This document shows, in pieces, positions 1-7,258 of a stretch of DNA of 11,136 nucleotides; the first letter of the stretch is position 1, and each line of letters begins with the position of its first letter. The DNA comes from Armatimonadaceae bacterium (GTDB lineage: Bacteria; Armatimonadota; Armatimonadia; Armatimonadales; Armatimonadaceae), in NCBI GenBank assembly GCA_030446525.1, contig JAUJNC010000154.1, forward strand, positions 1-11,136, written 5' to 3'. The position numbers and the translations under genes were made by a program. The notes under the pieces were generated by a model. The model saw only the letters and a list, made by a program, of their open reading frames with translations, was not told the DNA's origin and ran no database searches.

Positions 1-819
1 GGGCCCACGAGATCGCCCTGCCCGGGTCGGTCGAGATGGTCGGCGGCGGGGCGGGCGCTGGCTTGTAACTACGGCTTCCGGTTGGCGCAGGGCCCGTACA
101 TGGCGTTTTTGGATTCCGACGACGTGTGGCCGCCGGATAAGCTGGCGTGGCAGGTCGAGGCGCTCAGCCAACACCCCGAAGTGGCGGTGGTTTACGGCCG
201 GGTGGCGTGCATTGATGAGAGCGGCGAGCCGACAAATGTTCGTGGGGAGCATGGCGAACTGTTGCCGTGGCAGATGGACGGCCCGAGCGGTAACATTTTC
301 TGGGAACTGATGGACAAAAACCGGATCGTTTCCGTGGGCCAGACGCTGATCCGGCGCAACGCGCTGGCGGCTCTGGACGAAGAGCCGTTCGATCCGGCGA
401 TCTGGGGCTGTGACGACTGGGACCTGTGGCTGCGGCTGGCAAGGCGGAACGCGTTTCTGTTTGTCCCCCGGTTGGCGTTTTGCTACCGCTGGCACGCGAC
501 GAGCATGTCGAAAAATGCGGTGAGGATGAGCGTCAATGAGTGCAAAATGCTCCGGAAGGTTTACCTCCGGGACAAAGACAGCGCCGTCCGGAAGAGGCTG
601 AGAAAGTATCTCCGCAGTGGGCGATGGCGGATGCGTGATGGTTACGCGGGCGCCTCGGTCCAGGCCAACACAAACCGTGATTTCGGGCGAGGCTTTCGCC
701 AGCTTTTGACGGCGGTCCTTTATGATCCCCGGCTGCTGCTTCGGCGCTGGGTTGTGGTGTCGCTGCTGCGATCCGGCTGGCGGGGCCTTTTTGTTCCCGT
801 GCGGCGTGACAGCAGGTAA
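1..819 (+). CDS. Family 2 glycosyltransferase, 5'-truncated
   Basis: GT-A fold GT2 enzyme, expected to move a sugar from a nucleotide-sugar donor onto a growing lipid-linked glycan in the cytoplasm. The N-terminal part lies before the window. The frame is open from base 1 to the TAA at 817-819. Visible are the degraded ARN-type motif (LACNYG, about 61-75), the metal-binding LDSDD motif (about 109-123), WPPDKLAWQVEAL, and the acceptor-side motif CDDWDLWLRL (about 409-438), followed by an Arg-rich C-terminal region. A TTG at 82 only looks like a start, because family motifs continue upstream of it. Bases 3-56 read better in another frame, so a one-base indel near 54-60 is likely. It is clearly paralogous to the GT2 gene at 2642. 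G+C is lower than downstream (35/60 at 541-600), which suggests a different origin or age. The sugar is unknown. Confidence 0.85.
   Translation, partial: GPTRSPCPGRSRWSAAGRALACNYGFRLAQGPYMAFLDSDDVWPPDKLAWQVEALSQHPEVAVVYGRVACIDESGEPTNVRGEHGELLPWQMDGPSGNIFWELMDKNRIVSVGQTLIRRNALAALDEEPFDPAIWGCDDWDLWLRLARRNAFLFVPRLAFCYRWHATSMSKNAVRMSVNECKMLRKVYLRDKDSAVRKRLRKYLRSGRWRMRDGYAGASVQANTNRDFGRGFRQLLTAVLYDPRLLLRRWVVVSLLRSGWRGLFVPVRRDSR
814..816 (+). promoter_or_regulatory. Ribosome binding site for the TTG start at 826
   Basis: An AGG core sits directly before the TAA of the preceding gene, nine bases ahead of TTG 826. No ATG or GTG lies nearby in frame, and the next in-frame Met is residue 63, immediately before the GT2 domain, so the TTG start is favoured. 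Confidence 0.45.
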
Positions 820-825
820 ACAATA

Positions 826-2628
826 TTGGGCATAAAAAAGCATCTTGAAAAGATCGCCGGCTATCTGCGTCAGGAGGGGGCGCGATCGGTCCTTCTGCGG
901 GCGGTGGACTATTGCAGGAACCCGGATCACCCGTTTTATGAGCGCTGGGTCCGGCGCTTCGGCACGCTGGGCGCGGCGGAGCGCCAGGCCATCCGGCGGC
1001 AGATAGCGGGCATGGAGAAGCCGCCTTTGATCTCCATCGTCATGCCGGTCTACGACGCGCCGGAGCGCTGGCTGGTGCGGGCCATCGAGTCCGTGCGGGC
1101 GCAGCTTTACCCGCACTGGGAGCTGTGCATCGCCGATGACGCCTCCACTCAGGGGCACGTTCGTCCGGTACTGGAACGCTGCGCCGCCCTCGACCAGCGT
1201 ATCAAGGTCGTTTATCGCGACCGCAACGGCCACATCTCCGCCGCCTCGAACAGCGCGCTGCAGCTGGCCACGGGCGAGTACGTGGCCCTGCTGGATCAGG
1301 ACGACGAGCTGGCCGAGGACGCCCTGTATCATGTGGCCGCGGCCATCGATGCGAACCCGAAGCTGGGCATGATCTATACCGACGAGGATAAGATCAACGA
1401 ACAGGGACACCGCTTCGGGCCCCACTTCAAGTCCGATTGGAACCCGGATCTTTTCTTGTCGCAGAACATGGTGTGCCACCTGGGCGTCTTTCGCGCGCGC
1501 CTGGTGCGCGAGATCGGCGGGTTCCGCGAAGGTTTCGAGGGCAGCCAGGACTACGACCTGGCCCTGCGCGTCAGCGAGAAGCTTTGCCCGGACCAGATAC
1601 GGCACATCCCGCGGGTGCTGTATCACTGGCGGGCGATCCCCGGCTCCACGGCCCTGGCGCTGGGCGAAAAAAGCTACGCCGTCTCGGCGGCGAAGCGGGC
1701 GCTGGAGTCGCACCTGAGCCGGACCGAGCGGGAAGGCGAGGTCCTTTACGCCGGAAGCGAGTACCACCGCGTCGTGTATGCGCTGCCGGCCGCACCAGGC
1801 GAGGTCAGTGTCGTCGTGCGGGTCGGTGGCGACGGGCAGGACGTGAAAAACCGCCTGGAGCGGCTGCTGCAAACGACCCGGTACGAGCCTTTGCAGTGGA
1901 AGCTGCTCGCGCCGGAGGGTCAGCTCCAGGCAGTGCGGAGCGCCGTCGCAGGCCTGGACCGCTCCCGCGATATCCAGGTGCTCGCCTCGGACGACCAGAA
2001 CGCCGCCGGTCTGAACTGTGCGGCCGGCGAGTGCCGGGGGGAATACCTGCTGTTTCTGGACGGCGCCCTGGAGCCGCTGTCCGGGGACTGGCTGCGGGAG
2101 ATGGCGGCGCACGCCGCTCGGCCCGAGGTGGGCGCGGTCGGCGCCAAGCTGCTGTACGGGGACGACACCGTCCAGCACGGGGGGTTTTTGCTGGGGGTCG
2201 GCGAGGACTTCCCGCCGCGCATCGCCGCCAGCGCCTTTCAGGGGCTGCCGCGCTCCGACAGCGGCTACCTCGGGCGCGCGCAGCTGACGCAGAACTTCAG
2301 CGCCGTTTCCGCCGATTGCCTGCTGCTGCGGCGGGAGGTCTGGCAGGCCGCGGGCGGTTTCGACGCCGAAAACCTGCCCCACGCGTTCTACGACGTGGAC
2401 CTCTGCCTGCGTCTGGGCGAGAAAGGCTGGCGCACCGTCTGGACGCCGCACGCCCAGCTGCGCCGGCGCTAGGCGGCGCCGGGAGCGCCGGCGCGGCCCG
2501 AACAGGCCGCGGCTCGCAGCCGCGAGGCGCTGGTCATGCAAGACCGGTGGGGCCGGCTGCTGCGGAACGACCCGTATTACCACCCGCTCCTCAACCGGCG
2601 GCGGGGCGATTTCACCGTGACGTATTAG
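826..2628 (+). CDS. Two-module family 2 glycosyltransferase, interrupted by an in-frame amber codon
   Basis: Large bifunctional-type GT2 resembling the rhamnosyltransferase-like proteins of O-antigen clusters. Residues 1-62 are a helical N-terminal region. Module 1 (about 67-300) begins PPLISIVMPVYD, carries LLDQDDE (155-161) and QDYDLALR (241-248). Module 2 (about 327-548) has RPEVGAVGAKLLYG, a GGFDAENLP segment and FYDVDLCLRL (521-530), but LFLDGALE (409-416) replaces the usual LNNDTE-type metal motif. TAG at 2470-2472 ends the simple reading frame after residue 548. The same frame then continues for 51 sense codons to TAG 2626-2628, and that tail (RWGRLLRNDPYYHPLL) matches the normal C-terminus of the family. 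Full length would be about 600 residues. The TTG start lies six bases after the previous stop. Module architecture is secure; substrates are unknown. Confidence 0.88.
2470..2472 (+). other. In-frame TAG inside the two-module glycosyltransferase
   Basis: The codon falls where relatives commonly have an acidic or polar residue after an Arg/His run. Changing one base (GAG to TAG) would explain it. The downstream sequence stays in the same frame and keeps family-like residues, so this is a point substitution or a base-call error and not an indel. Confidence 0.8.
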
Positions 2629-2641
2629 GGTGGTGCCTGCC

Positions 2642-3638
2642 ATGTCCTCCCGAAACCCGGTCGTGAGCGTCGTCATCCCGACCTACAAGCACCGCGACTA
2701 CGTGCTGCTCGCGCTCGGGTCGGTGTGGGCGCAGACGTTCACCGACTTCGAGGTGATCGTGGTCAACGACGGCTCGCCCGACGACACGGCGGAGCTGTTG
2801 CGCCCGCTGGGGCAGTCGGGCCGCATCCGCTACATCGAGCAGGCGAACCAGGGTCAGGGGGCGGCGCGCAACCGCGGCATCGCCGAGGCGCGCGGCGAGG
2901 TCGTCGCCCTGCTCGACGACGACGACCTGTGGCCGGCGGACAAGCTGGCCTGGCAGGTGGAGGCGCTGCGCCGCCACCCGGAGGTGGCGGTCGTGTACGG
3001 CAAGCCGGTCTGCATCGGCGCCGACGGCGAGATCGCCGCCCCCACGGACGCCGAGGGCAACCCGCCCTGGTGGCTTTCGCGAACGCCGAGCGGGGATATC
3101 TACCCGGAGATCATGGAAGAGAACCCCATCGTCTCTCCCGGCCTCTGCCTGATCCGGCGCAGCGCGCTGGCGGCCCTGGGGGAGACGCCCTTCGACCCGG
3201 AGATCCGGGGCGGCTGCGACGACTGGGATCTGGCTGCGGCTCGCGCGGCGCGGGCAGTTCCTGTTTTGCGACCGCGTATCGTTTGTTACCGTGTCCACGC
3301 CGGCAACGCGTCGCGCGACACGATAAGAATGTGCCAGAGCAGCCTGGCTCTGGTGGAAAAGCAGTACCGGACGGAGACGGACCCCGCGCTGCGTGCGCGC
3401 TGGAAGCTTTTGTACCGCCAGGCCGTGAGCGACCTGGCGAATTTCTGGTCGCGGATTCCAAAAAGGCCGGCGCGAGCGGGCAGCGCCGCAGACAGGCGTC
3501 TGCTCGCCCGGGCGGTCGTTCTGGACGCCGGGTTCGGCGTCAACAAGCTCGGCAGGGCGCTGTGGCGCGTCGCTCGTACCGGTCGTCTTCCCGGAATCTG
3601 GGAACTCTGGCTCCGCGCTGCGGCGTCAGGCGAGGTAG
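2642..3638 (+). CDS. Family 2 glycosyltransferase with two compensating frameshifts; 3' end uncertain
   Basis: GT2 enzyme, likely soluble or membrane-associated. From ATG 2642: strand-1 motif VVSVVIPTYKHRDY, VVNDGSPDD (40-48), QGAARNRGIAEARGE (72-86), metal motif LLDDDDLW (90-97), then WPADKLAWQVEAL, shared with the first gene. The start at 2642 has AGGG 11 bases upstream; GTG codons at 2630 and 2633 are alternatives. Bases 3233-3283 read correctly only in another frame, giving LRLARRGQFLFCDRVSF, which matches LRLARRNAFLFVPRLAF of the paralog; the original frame then resumes with CYRVHAG. The true stop is unclear. The simple frame runs on to 4324 through the next gene, which is not credible. 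TAG 3636-3638 in the neighbouring frame, ten bases before the next ATG, is my best guess and needs one more indel near 3590-3630. Confidence 0.75.
3233..3284 (+). other. Out-of-frame segment bounded by two compensating indels
   Basis: Before 3233 and after 3284 the frame is codon position 2 (2642 frame). Between them the paralog-like sequence is in position 0. Two bases, probably from a TGG codon (expected Trp in DWDLWLRL), are missing at about 3233, and one T is missing from the TTT run near 3282-3284. Together they remove one codon, and the frame is restored. Confidence 0.75.
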
Positions 3639-3647
3639 CGGATTATC

Positions 3648-4857
3648 ATGGATCTGTTGGTCTTATCTACCTGGTTCCCGTATCCGCCGGACAACGGCTC
3701 GCTGCGCGCGCTTTCCACCTGATCCGGGTTCGGCGGGGCGGCACCGGATACGCTGGTCGCCGGCCTGCAGGAGGACGTGGCGGCGGGGTCGGCCCTGAGC
3801 CGCCCCCGCCGCTGCGCGAGTTCTGCGACGAGGTCGTGTCCGTCCCCTGGCGCTGGTTCGTGCCGGGCAAGGGCGGGGCGGCGCGCTCAGCTCTTTCCTG
3901 GCGCGCCGCGCTCGGTGGTCGAGACCGACAACCCCGCGCTGCGCGCGGCCATCGCCGCCCAGGCTCGGAAGCCCACCGACGCCGTACTCGCCCTGGAACC
4001 TGGGGATGGCCCCTTCGTCCCGCTCCGCACGCCGCCCGTGCTGATCGACCAGGTCGAGGTGTCGGGCCGGGAAAAGGCGGTGGCCGATGCGCGGGGGCGG
4101 CGCGCGCGCGTGCGGGCCCTCACCCTGTGGAAGGAGCGCCGCTACTGGCGGCGCGCGCTGCGCCGCCTGCAGGCGGTGACCGCCGTCTCCGAAACGGAGG
4201 CGGAGGGAGGTGGTGGCGGATGCTGGGCCCGGGGGCGCCACCCGTCTTTGTGGTCCCCAACGGGGTGGACGTGCGGGCGTACCGGCGGACGCCGGGCGTG
4301 GCGGTCCGGGGCCGTTTGCTGTAGGCAATGGTTCGCTGTCGTACCGGCCGAACCTGGATGCGGTCCGCTGGTTCGCCGGCGAGGTGCTGCCCTCGTGGCC
4401 GAACAGGTCCCCGAGGCGCACCTGGTGGTGACGGGGCGCAACGAAGGGCTGCCAGTGGACGACCTGCGGGACAACCGGCGCATCCACCTGACCGGTTTCC
4501 TTCCGGATTTGAGGCCCACCCTGGACGCGTCGGCCCTGTGCGTGGTGCCGCTGCGCGCCGGGGGCGGCACGCGCCTCGATCCTGGGAGGCGTGGGCGGCG
4601 GAGCTCCCCGTGGTCTCGACCGGCACCGGCGCGGCGGGGCTGGACGCCAGGGACGGGGAACATTTGGCCCTCGCGGACACTCCAAAAGAGATGGCAGACG
4701 CCGTGGCGCGACTCTTGCAGACCCCCAACCAAGCGCTTGCGCTGGCGCGCCAGGCGCGGCGCCTGGTGCAGAGCAGCGTTACGACTGGCCGGCCATCGCC
4801 GCGGACCTGTCGCGCCACCTCGAAGAGGTGCTCCAAAGGAAGAGAGCAGCGCCATGA
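3648..4857 (+). pseudogene. Family 4 glycosyltransferase broken by many frame changes (decayed gene or assembly errors)
   Basis: Retaining GT-B enzyme of the GT4 type, paralogous to the genes at 8350 and 9627. Recognisable pieces in order: LSTWFPYPPDNGS (3666-3704), FHLIR (3713-3727), TLVAGLQEDVAAGSALS (about 3750-3800), EFCDEVVSVPWRWFVPGKG (about 3818-3875), SVVETDNPALRAAIAAQ (3915-3965), LIDQVEVSGREKAV (about 4041-4082), FVVPNGVDVRAYR (about 4247-4284), SLSYRPNLDAVRWFAGEVLP (about 4333-4392), EAHLVVTGRNEGLPVDDL (about 4413-4466), LTGFLPDLRPTLDASALCVV (about 4488-4547), EAWAAELPVVSTGTGAAGLD (4586-4645), then YDWPAIAADLSRHLEEVL ending at TGA 4855-4857. About twelve frame changes, both insertions and deletions, separate them. 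ATG 3648 has GAGG about 12 bases upstream. No domain is missing, so an intact original of about 400 residues is likely. Confidence 0.8.
4836..4840 (+). promoter_or_regulatory. Ribosome binding site for the start at 4854
   Basis: AAGGA inside AAAGGAAGAG, 13 bases before ATG 4854, with purine-rich sequence continuing towards the start. The ATG overlaps the preceding TGA (ATGA at 4854-4857), the arrangement of translationally coupled genes. It fixes the start of the membrane protein even though an open frame runs upstream to 3777. Confidence 0.6.
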
Positions 4858-6416
4858 GTGGCCAAATCGAACGGGTAGAAGATTTCCTCGGGGAGGCCCC
4901 CCCCGCGGCCGCCGCGCGGTCCGGGGCGGCCGCGGGCACGGGAGTGTCCGCCGATGTGGTCCGGCGCCGGGCGGCGGCGATCACCCTGGCCGTTCTTTCG
5001 GGCCTGGCCCTGGGCGTGTTCGGCCTGATGGTCACCGGAAGCGGCGCCGGGGACATCCGGTGGCTGGCCCTATGCATAATCGTGATCGCCGGCCTGATGC
5101 TGCTGTATAAGAATTTCGAGCTGGGGATCGTGCTTTACATATGTGTCGGCTGGATGGCGATCAGCACGCCCACGGTGGCGACGGGCGGTTCCGGGGGGGG
5201 GCAGCAGCTGCCGCTCAGCCAGCTAGCGTTGTTCGCCCTCCTTTGTGTTTGGCTGACGCGCCGGATCATGCGGCAGGAGTTCACGCTGTACCACACGCCG
5301 GTCAACGTCCCCATCGCGCTGTACCTGGCGATCTGCGTCTGGTCCACGATCAACGGGCTGTTGCTCCGGGACCACCACGTCGTCGCCAACTCCTACACGC
5401 AGTACGTGCACGTCAACATCATCGACCTGGGCATCCGGTTTTTGGCGCTGGGCGGCATGGTCATGATCGGCAACGCGTTGCGCGGCCCCCAGCTGTATTG
5501 GGCGTCTCTGGCGATCCTCCTCCCCGGCGTCGCGACCTTCACCGGACTGCTGCCCTTCGTCCCGGCGGGTAAATGGCTGGCCTTCCCGCAGATCATCGCC
5601 CTGGCGGTGCTGGCGGCCTTCGTCCTGACGAAACAGGGCGCGTTCTGGGCGCGGATCGGGGCCGCCGTGCTCGCCGGGGGGATCCTGTTCGCCTACGCCG
5701 TCCGGTACACCGAGTGGATATCGGGGTGGCTGGGCGCGCTCGCGGCCCTTGCCGTGATGCTGTTCGTCGCGCAGCGGCGCCTGTTCTGGATCGGCTGCGC
5801 CCTCTTTGTCATCGCCGTGCTGGCGAACTGGGGCTACGTATACGACAAGGTGTACGTGGCGAACGTCGAGTCCGGCTCGGGCCAGCGCTTCGACATGCTG
5901 CGCGCCTCCTTCCTGTACGCGTCCCACTTCCCGCTCGGCATCGGCCTGGGGAACTACCGCGCGTATAACGCGTACTACGGCCGCTGGGACGTCTGGGGTA
6001 CGAGCCGCTTCAGCTCCGCCCACGGCACGTACGCGCAGGCGCTCTCCGAGACCGGGTGGCTCGGCCTTCTCGTGCTGCTGTTCCTGCTCGCGGCCGGGAC
6101 GCGGATGCTGTATCGTTACTACAAGATGTTCCCGGAGGGCTACGCCAAAGCGTACGCCCTGGGCGCCCTGGGGGCCTTCGTCGGCGTCTACGCCGCGTCG
6201 TTCGCGGGCGACTATCTTTTCCCCGCGTACCATAACGGCGGCATGGGCACCTTCGGCGCGTGCGTCTATGTTTTCCTGGTGACCGGTGTCGTCATCGCCA
6301 TGGCCCGTGAGCGGGGCCTCGTCTGGGGCGAGAGCGGGCAGGGCGTCGCGGAGCGGGAAAAGATCACGCCGGCGCCCGTCTACAACCGGGCGCTCACGAG
6401 AAGGGTTGAGGGCTAA
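4854..6416 (+). CDS. O-antigen polymerase/ligase-like integral membrane protein (Wzy/WaaL type)
   Basis: A 520-residue inner-membrane protein with about 12-14 hydrophobic segments (roughly 41-61, 68-104, 121-135, 150-170, 191-236, 243-283, 289-326, 402-418, 433-455, 466-486) after a cytosolic Ala-rich N-terminus. A long hydrophilic stretch (about 327-401) lies where O-antigen ligase and Wzy proteins have their large periplasmic loop. It contains LGIGLGNY (361-368) and, at its end, HGTYAQALSETGWLGLL, with His390 in the position of the conserved loop histidine. Such proteins polymerise or transfer undecaprenyl-diphosphate-linked glycans in the periplasm. The sequence does not separate polymerase from ligase. 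The stop TAA is followed after one base by the next gene. No frame damage is visible here, in contrast to the gene just upstream. Confidence 0.85.
   Translation: MSGQIERVEDFLGEAPPAAAARSGAAAGTGVSADVVRRRAAAITLAVLSGLALGVFGLMVTGSGAGDIRWLALCIIVIAGLMLLYKNFELGIVLYICVGWMAISTPTVATGGSGGGQQLPLSQLALFALLCVWLTRRIMRQEFTLYHTPVNVPIALYLAICVWSTINGLLLRDHHVVANSYTQYVHVNIIDLGIRFLALGGMVMIGNALRGPQLYWASLAILLPGVATFTGLLPFVPAGKWLAFPQIIALAVLAAFVLTKQGAFWARIGAAVLAGGILFAYAVRYTEWISGWLGALAALAVMLFVAQRRLFWIGCALFVIAVLANWGYVYDKVYVANVESGSGQRFDMLRASFLYASHFPLGIGLGNYRAYNAYYGRWDVWGTSRFSSAHGTYAQALSETGWLGLLVLLFLLAAGTRMLYRYYKMFPEGYAKAYALGALGAFVGVYAASFAGDYLFPAYHNGGMGTFGACVYVFLVTGVVIAMARERGLVWGESGQGVAEREKITPAPVYNRALTRRVEG
6408..6412 (+). 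promoter_or_regulatory. Ribosome binding site for the GTG start at 6418
   Basis: GAGGG lies five bases ahead of GTG 6418, inside the last codons of the preceding gene, with a second GAGAAGGG at 6398-6405. It selects GTG 6418 over an upstream open-frame start at 6286, because the GT2 domain begins two residues after this GTG. Confidence 0.7.
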
Positions 6417-6417
6417 C

Positions 6418-7239
6418 GTGGACCTGTCCGTCGTCATCGTCTCCTGGAACACGCGCGAGCTGCTCCAGGCGTGTCTGGCCTCCGTCTTCGCGGACCTGTC
6501 CGGCTCCCCGCAGCTGTCCGGTGAGGTCTGGGTGGTGGACAACGCCTCGTCGGACGGCAGCCCGCGGATGGTGCGGGAAGAGTACCCGCAGGTCCGCCTG
6601 ATCGAGAACCGGGAGAACGCCGGCTTCGCCCGCGCCAACAACCAGGCGATCCCGCTCAGCCGGGGCCGGTGGGTCGCTTTGCTGAACAGCGACACCCGCG
6701 TCTGCCCGGGCGCCTTCGCGGCGATGCTCCGCGTGGCGGACGCGGACCCCGAGGTCGGCGTGGTGGGGCCGCTGCTCCTCAACGGGGACGGCACGATCCA
6801 GCCGTCGTGGTCGCGCTTTGTCGGGCCGATCCGCGAGTTCCTCGGGCGCCACGACCGCTCCGAGGCGCCGCCCGAGCTCCGCGGGGCGCGCGTGGCGCCG
6901 CCCCAGGCGCCGCCGCCCTTTTCCGCCGGCTGGCTCGGCGGCGCCTGCCTGGTCGCCCGCCGCGCGGCCGTCGAGCAGGCGGACCTGCTCGATGAGGGCT
7001 ACTTCATGTACTGCGAGGAGATGGACTGGTGCCGCCGGTTCCGGCACAGCGGCTGGGAGGTCAAGCTCGTGCCGGAGGCGCGGGTGGTTCATCTGGGCGG
7101 GCAGAGCAGCAAGCTGGTCTCGCGCGCGACCCGCGAGCGTTTGGCCGCCAGCAAGGTGCGCTACTACCAGCGGCACGGCCGCGTGTGGGACGTGTGGCAG
7201 GCGCGCGCGCTGAGCGCGCTGTACCTTCGCCGTTCCTGA
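6418..7239 (+). CDS. WbbL-like family 2 glycosyltransferase (possible rhamnosyltransferase)
   Basis: A 273-residue GT2 of the compact WbbL-like type, a group that includes dTDP-rhamnosyl transferases acting on polyprenyl-linked glycans. In order: LSVVIVSWNTRELL (3-16), WVVDNASSDGS (38-48), NAGFARANNQA (67-77), metal motif LLNSDT (88-93), EVGVVGPLLLNGDGTIQPS (112-130), GGACLVARR (174-182), and the DEGYFMYCEEMDWCRRF segment (192-208), whose acidic residues fit the catalytic-base position. The C-terminal LGGQSSKLVSRATRERL is also typical of this group. GTG start, one base after the previous stop. Length is slightly short of the usual 280-310 but nothing is missing. Rhamnose as donor is an inference from family resemblance only. 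Confidence 0.9.
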   Translation: MDLSVVIVSWNTRELLQACLASVFADLSGSPQLSGEVWVVDNASSDGSPRMVREEYPQVRLIENRENAGFARANNQAIPLSRGRWVALLNSDTRVCPGAFAAMLRVADADPEVGVVGPLLLNGDGTIQPSWSRFVGPIREFLGRHDRSEAPPELRGARVAPPQAPPPFSAGWLGGACLVARRAAVEQADLLDEGYFMYCEEMDWCRRFRHSGWEVKLVPEARVVHLGGQSSKLVSRATRERLAASKVRYYQRHGRVWDVWQARALSALYLRRS

Positions 7240-7245
7240 AACTGC

Positions 7246-7249
7246 GAGG
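7246..7249 (+). promoter_or_regulatory. Ribosome binding site for the GTG start at 7259
   Basis: GAGG nine bases before GTG 7259, within the 19-base gap after the TGA at 7237-7239. Translation from this GTG begins directly with MRVVLDARPL, the usual GT4 first strand, so no earlier start is needed. Confidence 0.65.
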
Positions 7250-7258
7250 TCCAATCAC

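Noticed and set aside
1437..2666. A 409-residue open frame in another frame of the two-module GT2
   Set aside because: Its translation is low-complexity Arg/Gly/Ala, and the GT2 motifs are in the 826 frame on both sides of the TAG, so no frameshift needs to be invoked here.
2630..4324. A 564-residue open frame reading the GT2 on into the next gene
   Set aside because: Beyond about 3630 the translation is mostly Arg/Gly/Ala-rich shadow sequence with short true GT4 fragments, and the next gene has its own start at 3648.
3663..4685. A 340-residue minus-strand open frame over the damaged GT4
   Set aside because: Pro/Arg-rich with no domain; the + strand carries recognisable GT4 motifs throughout.
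3777..6416. An 879-residue open frame joining GT4-like and membrane-protein sequence
   Set aside because: The join is a result of the frame changes in the upstream gene. ATG 4854 has a purine-rich ribosome site and an ATGA overlap, and residues encoded before it match other frames better.
5223..6794. A 523-residue open frame on the minus strand
   Set aside because: It spans two convincing + strand genes and is rich in Asp, Arg, Gln and His without motifs, as expected for antisense of GC-rich DNA with few stops.
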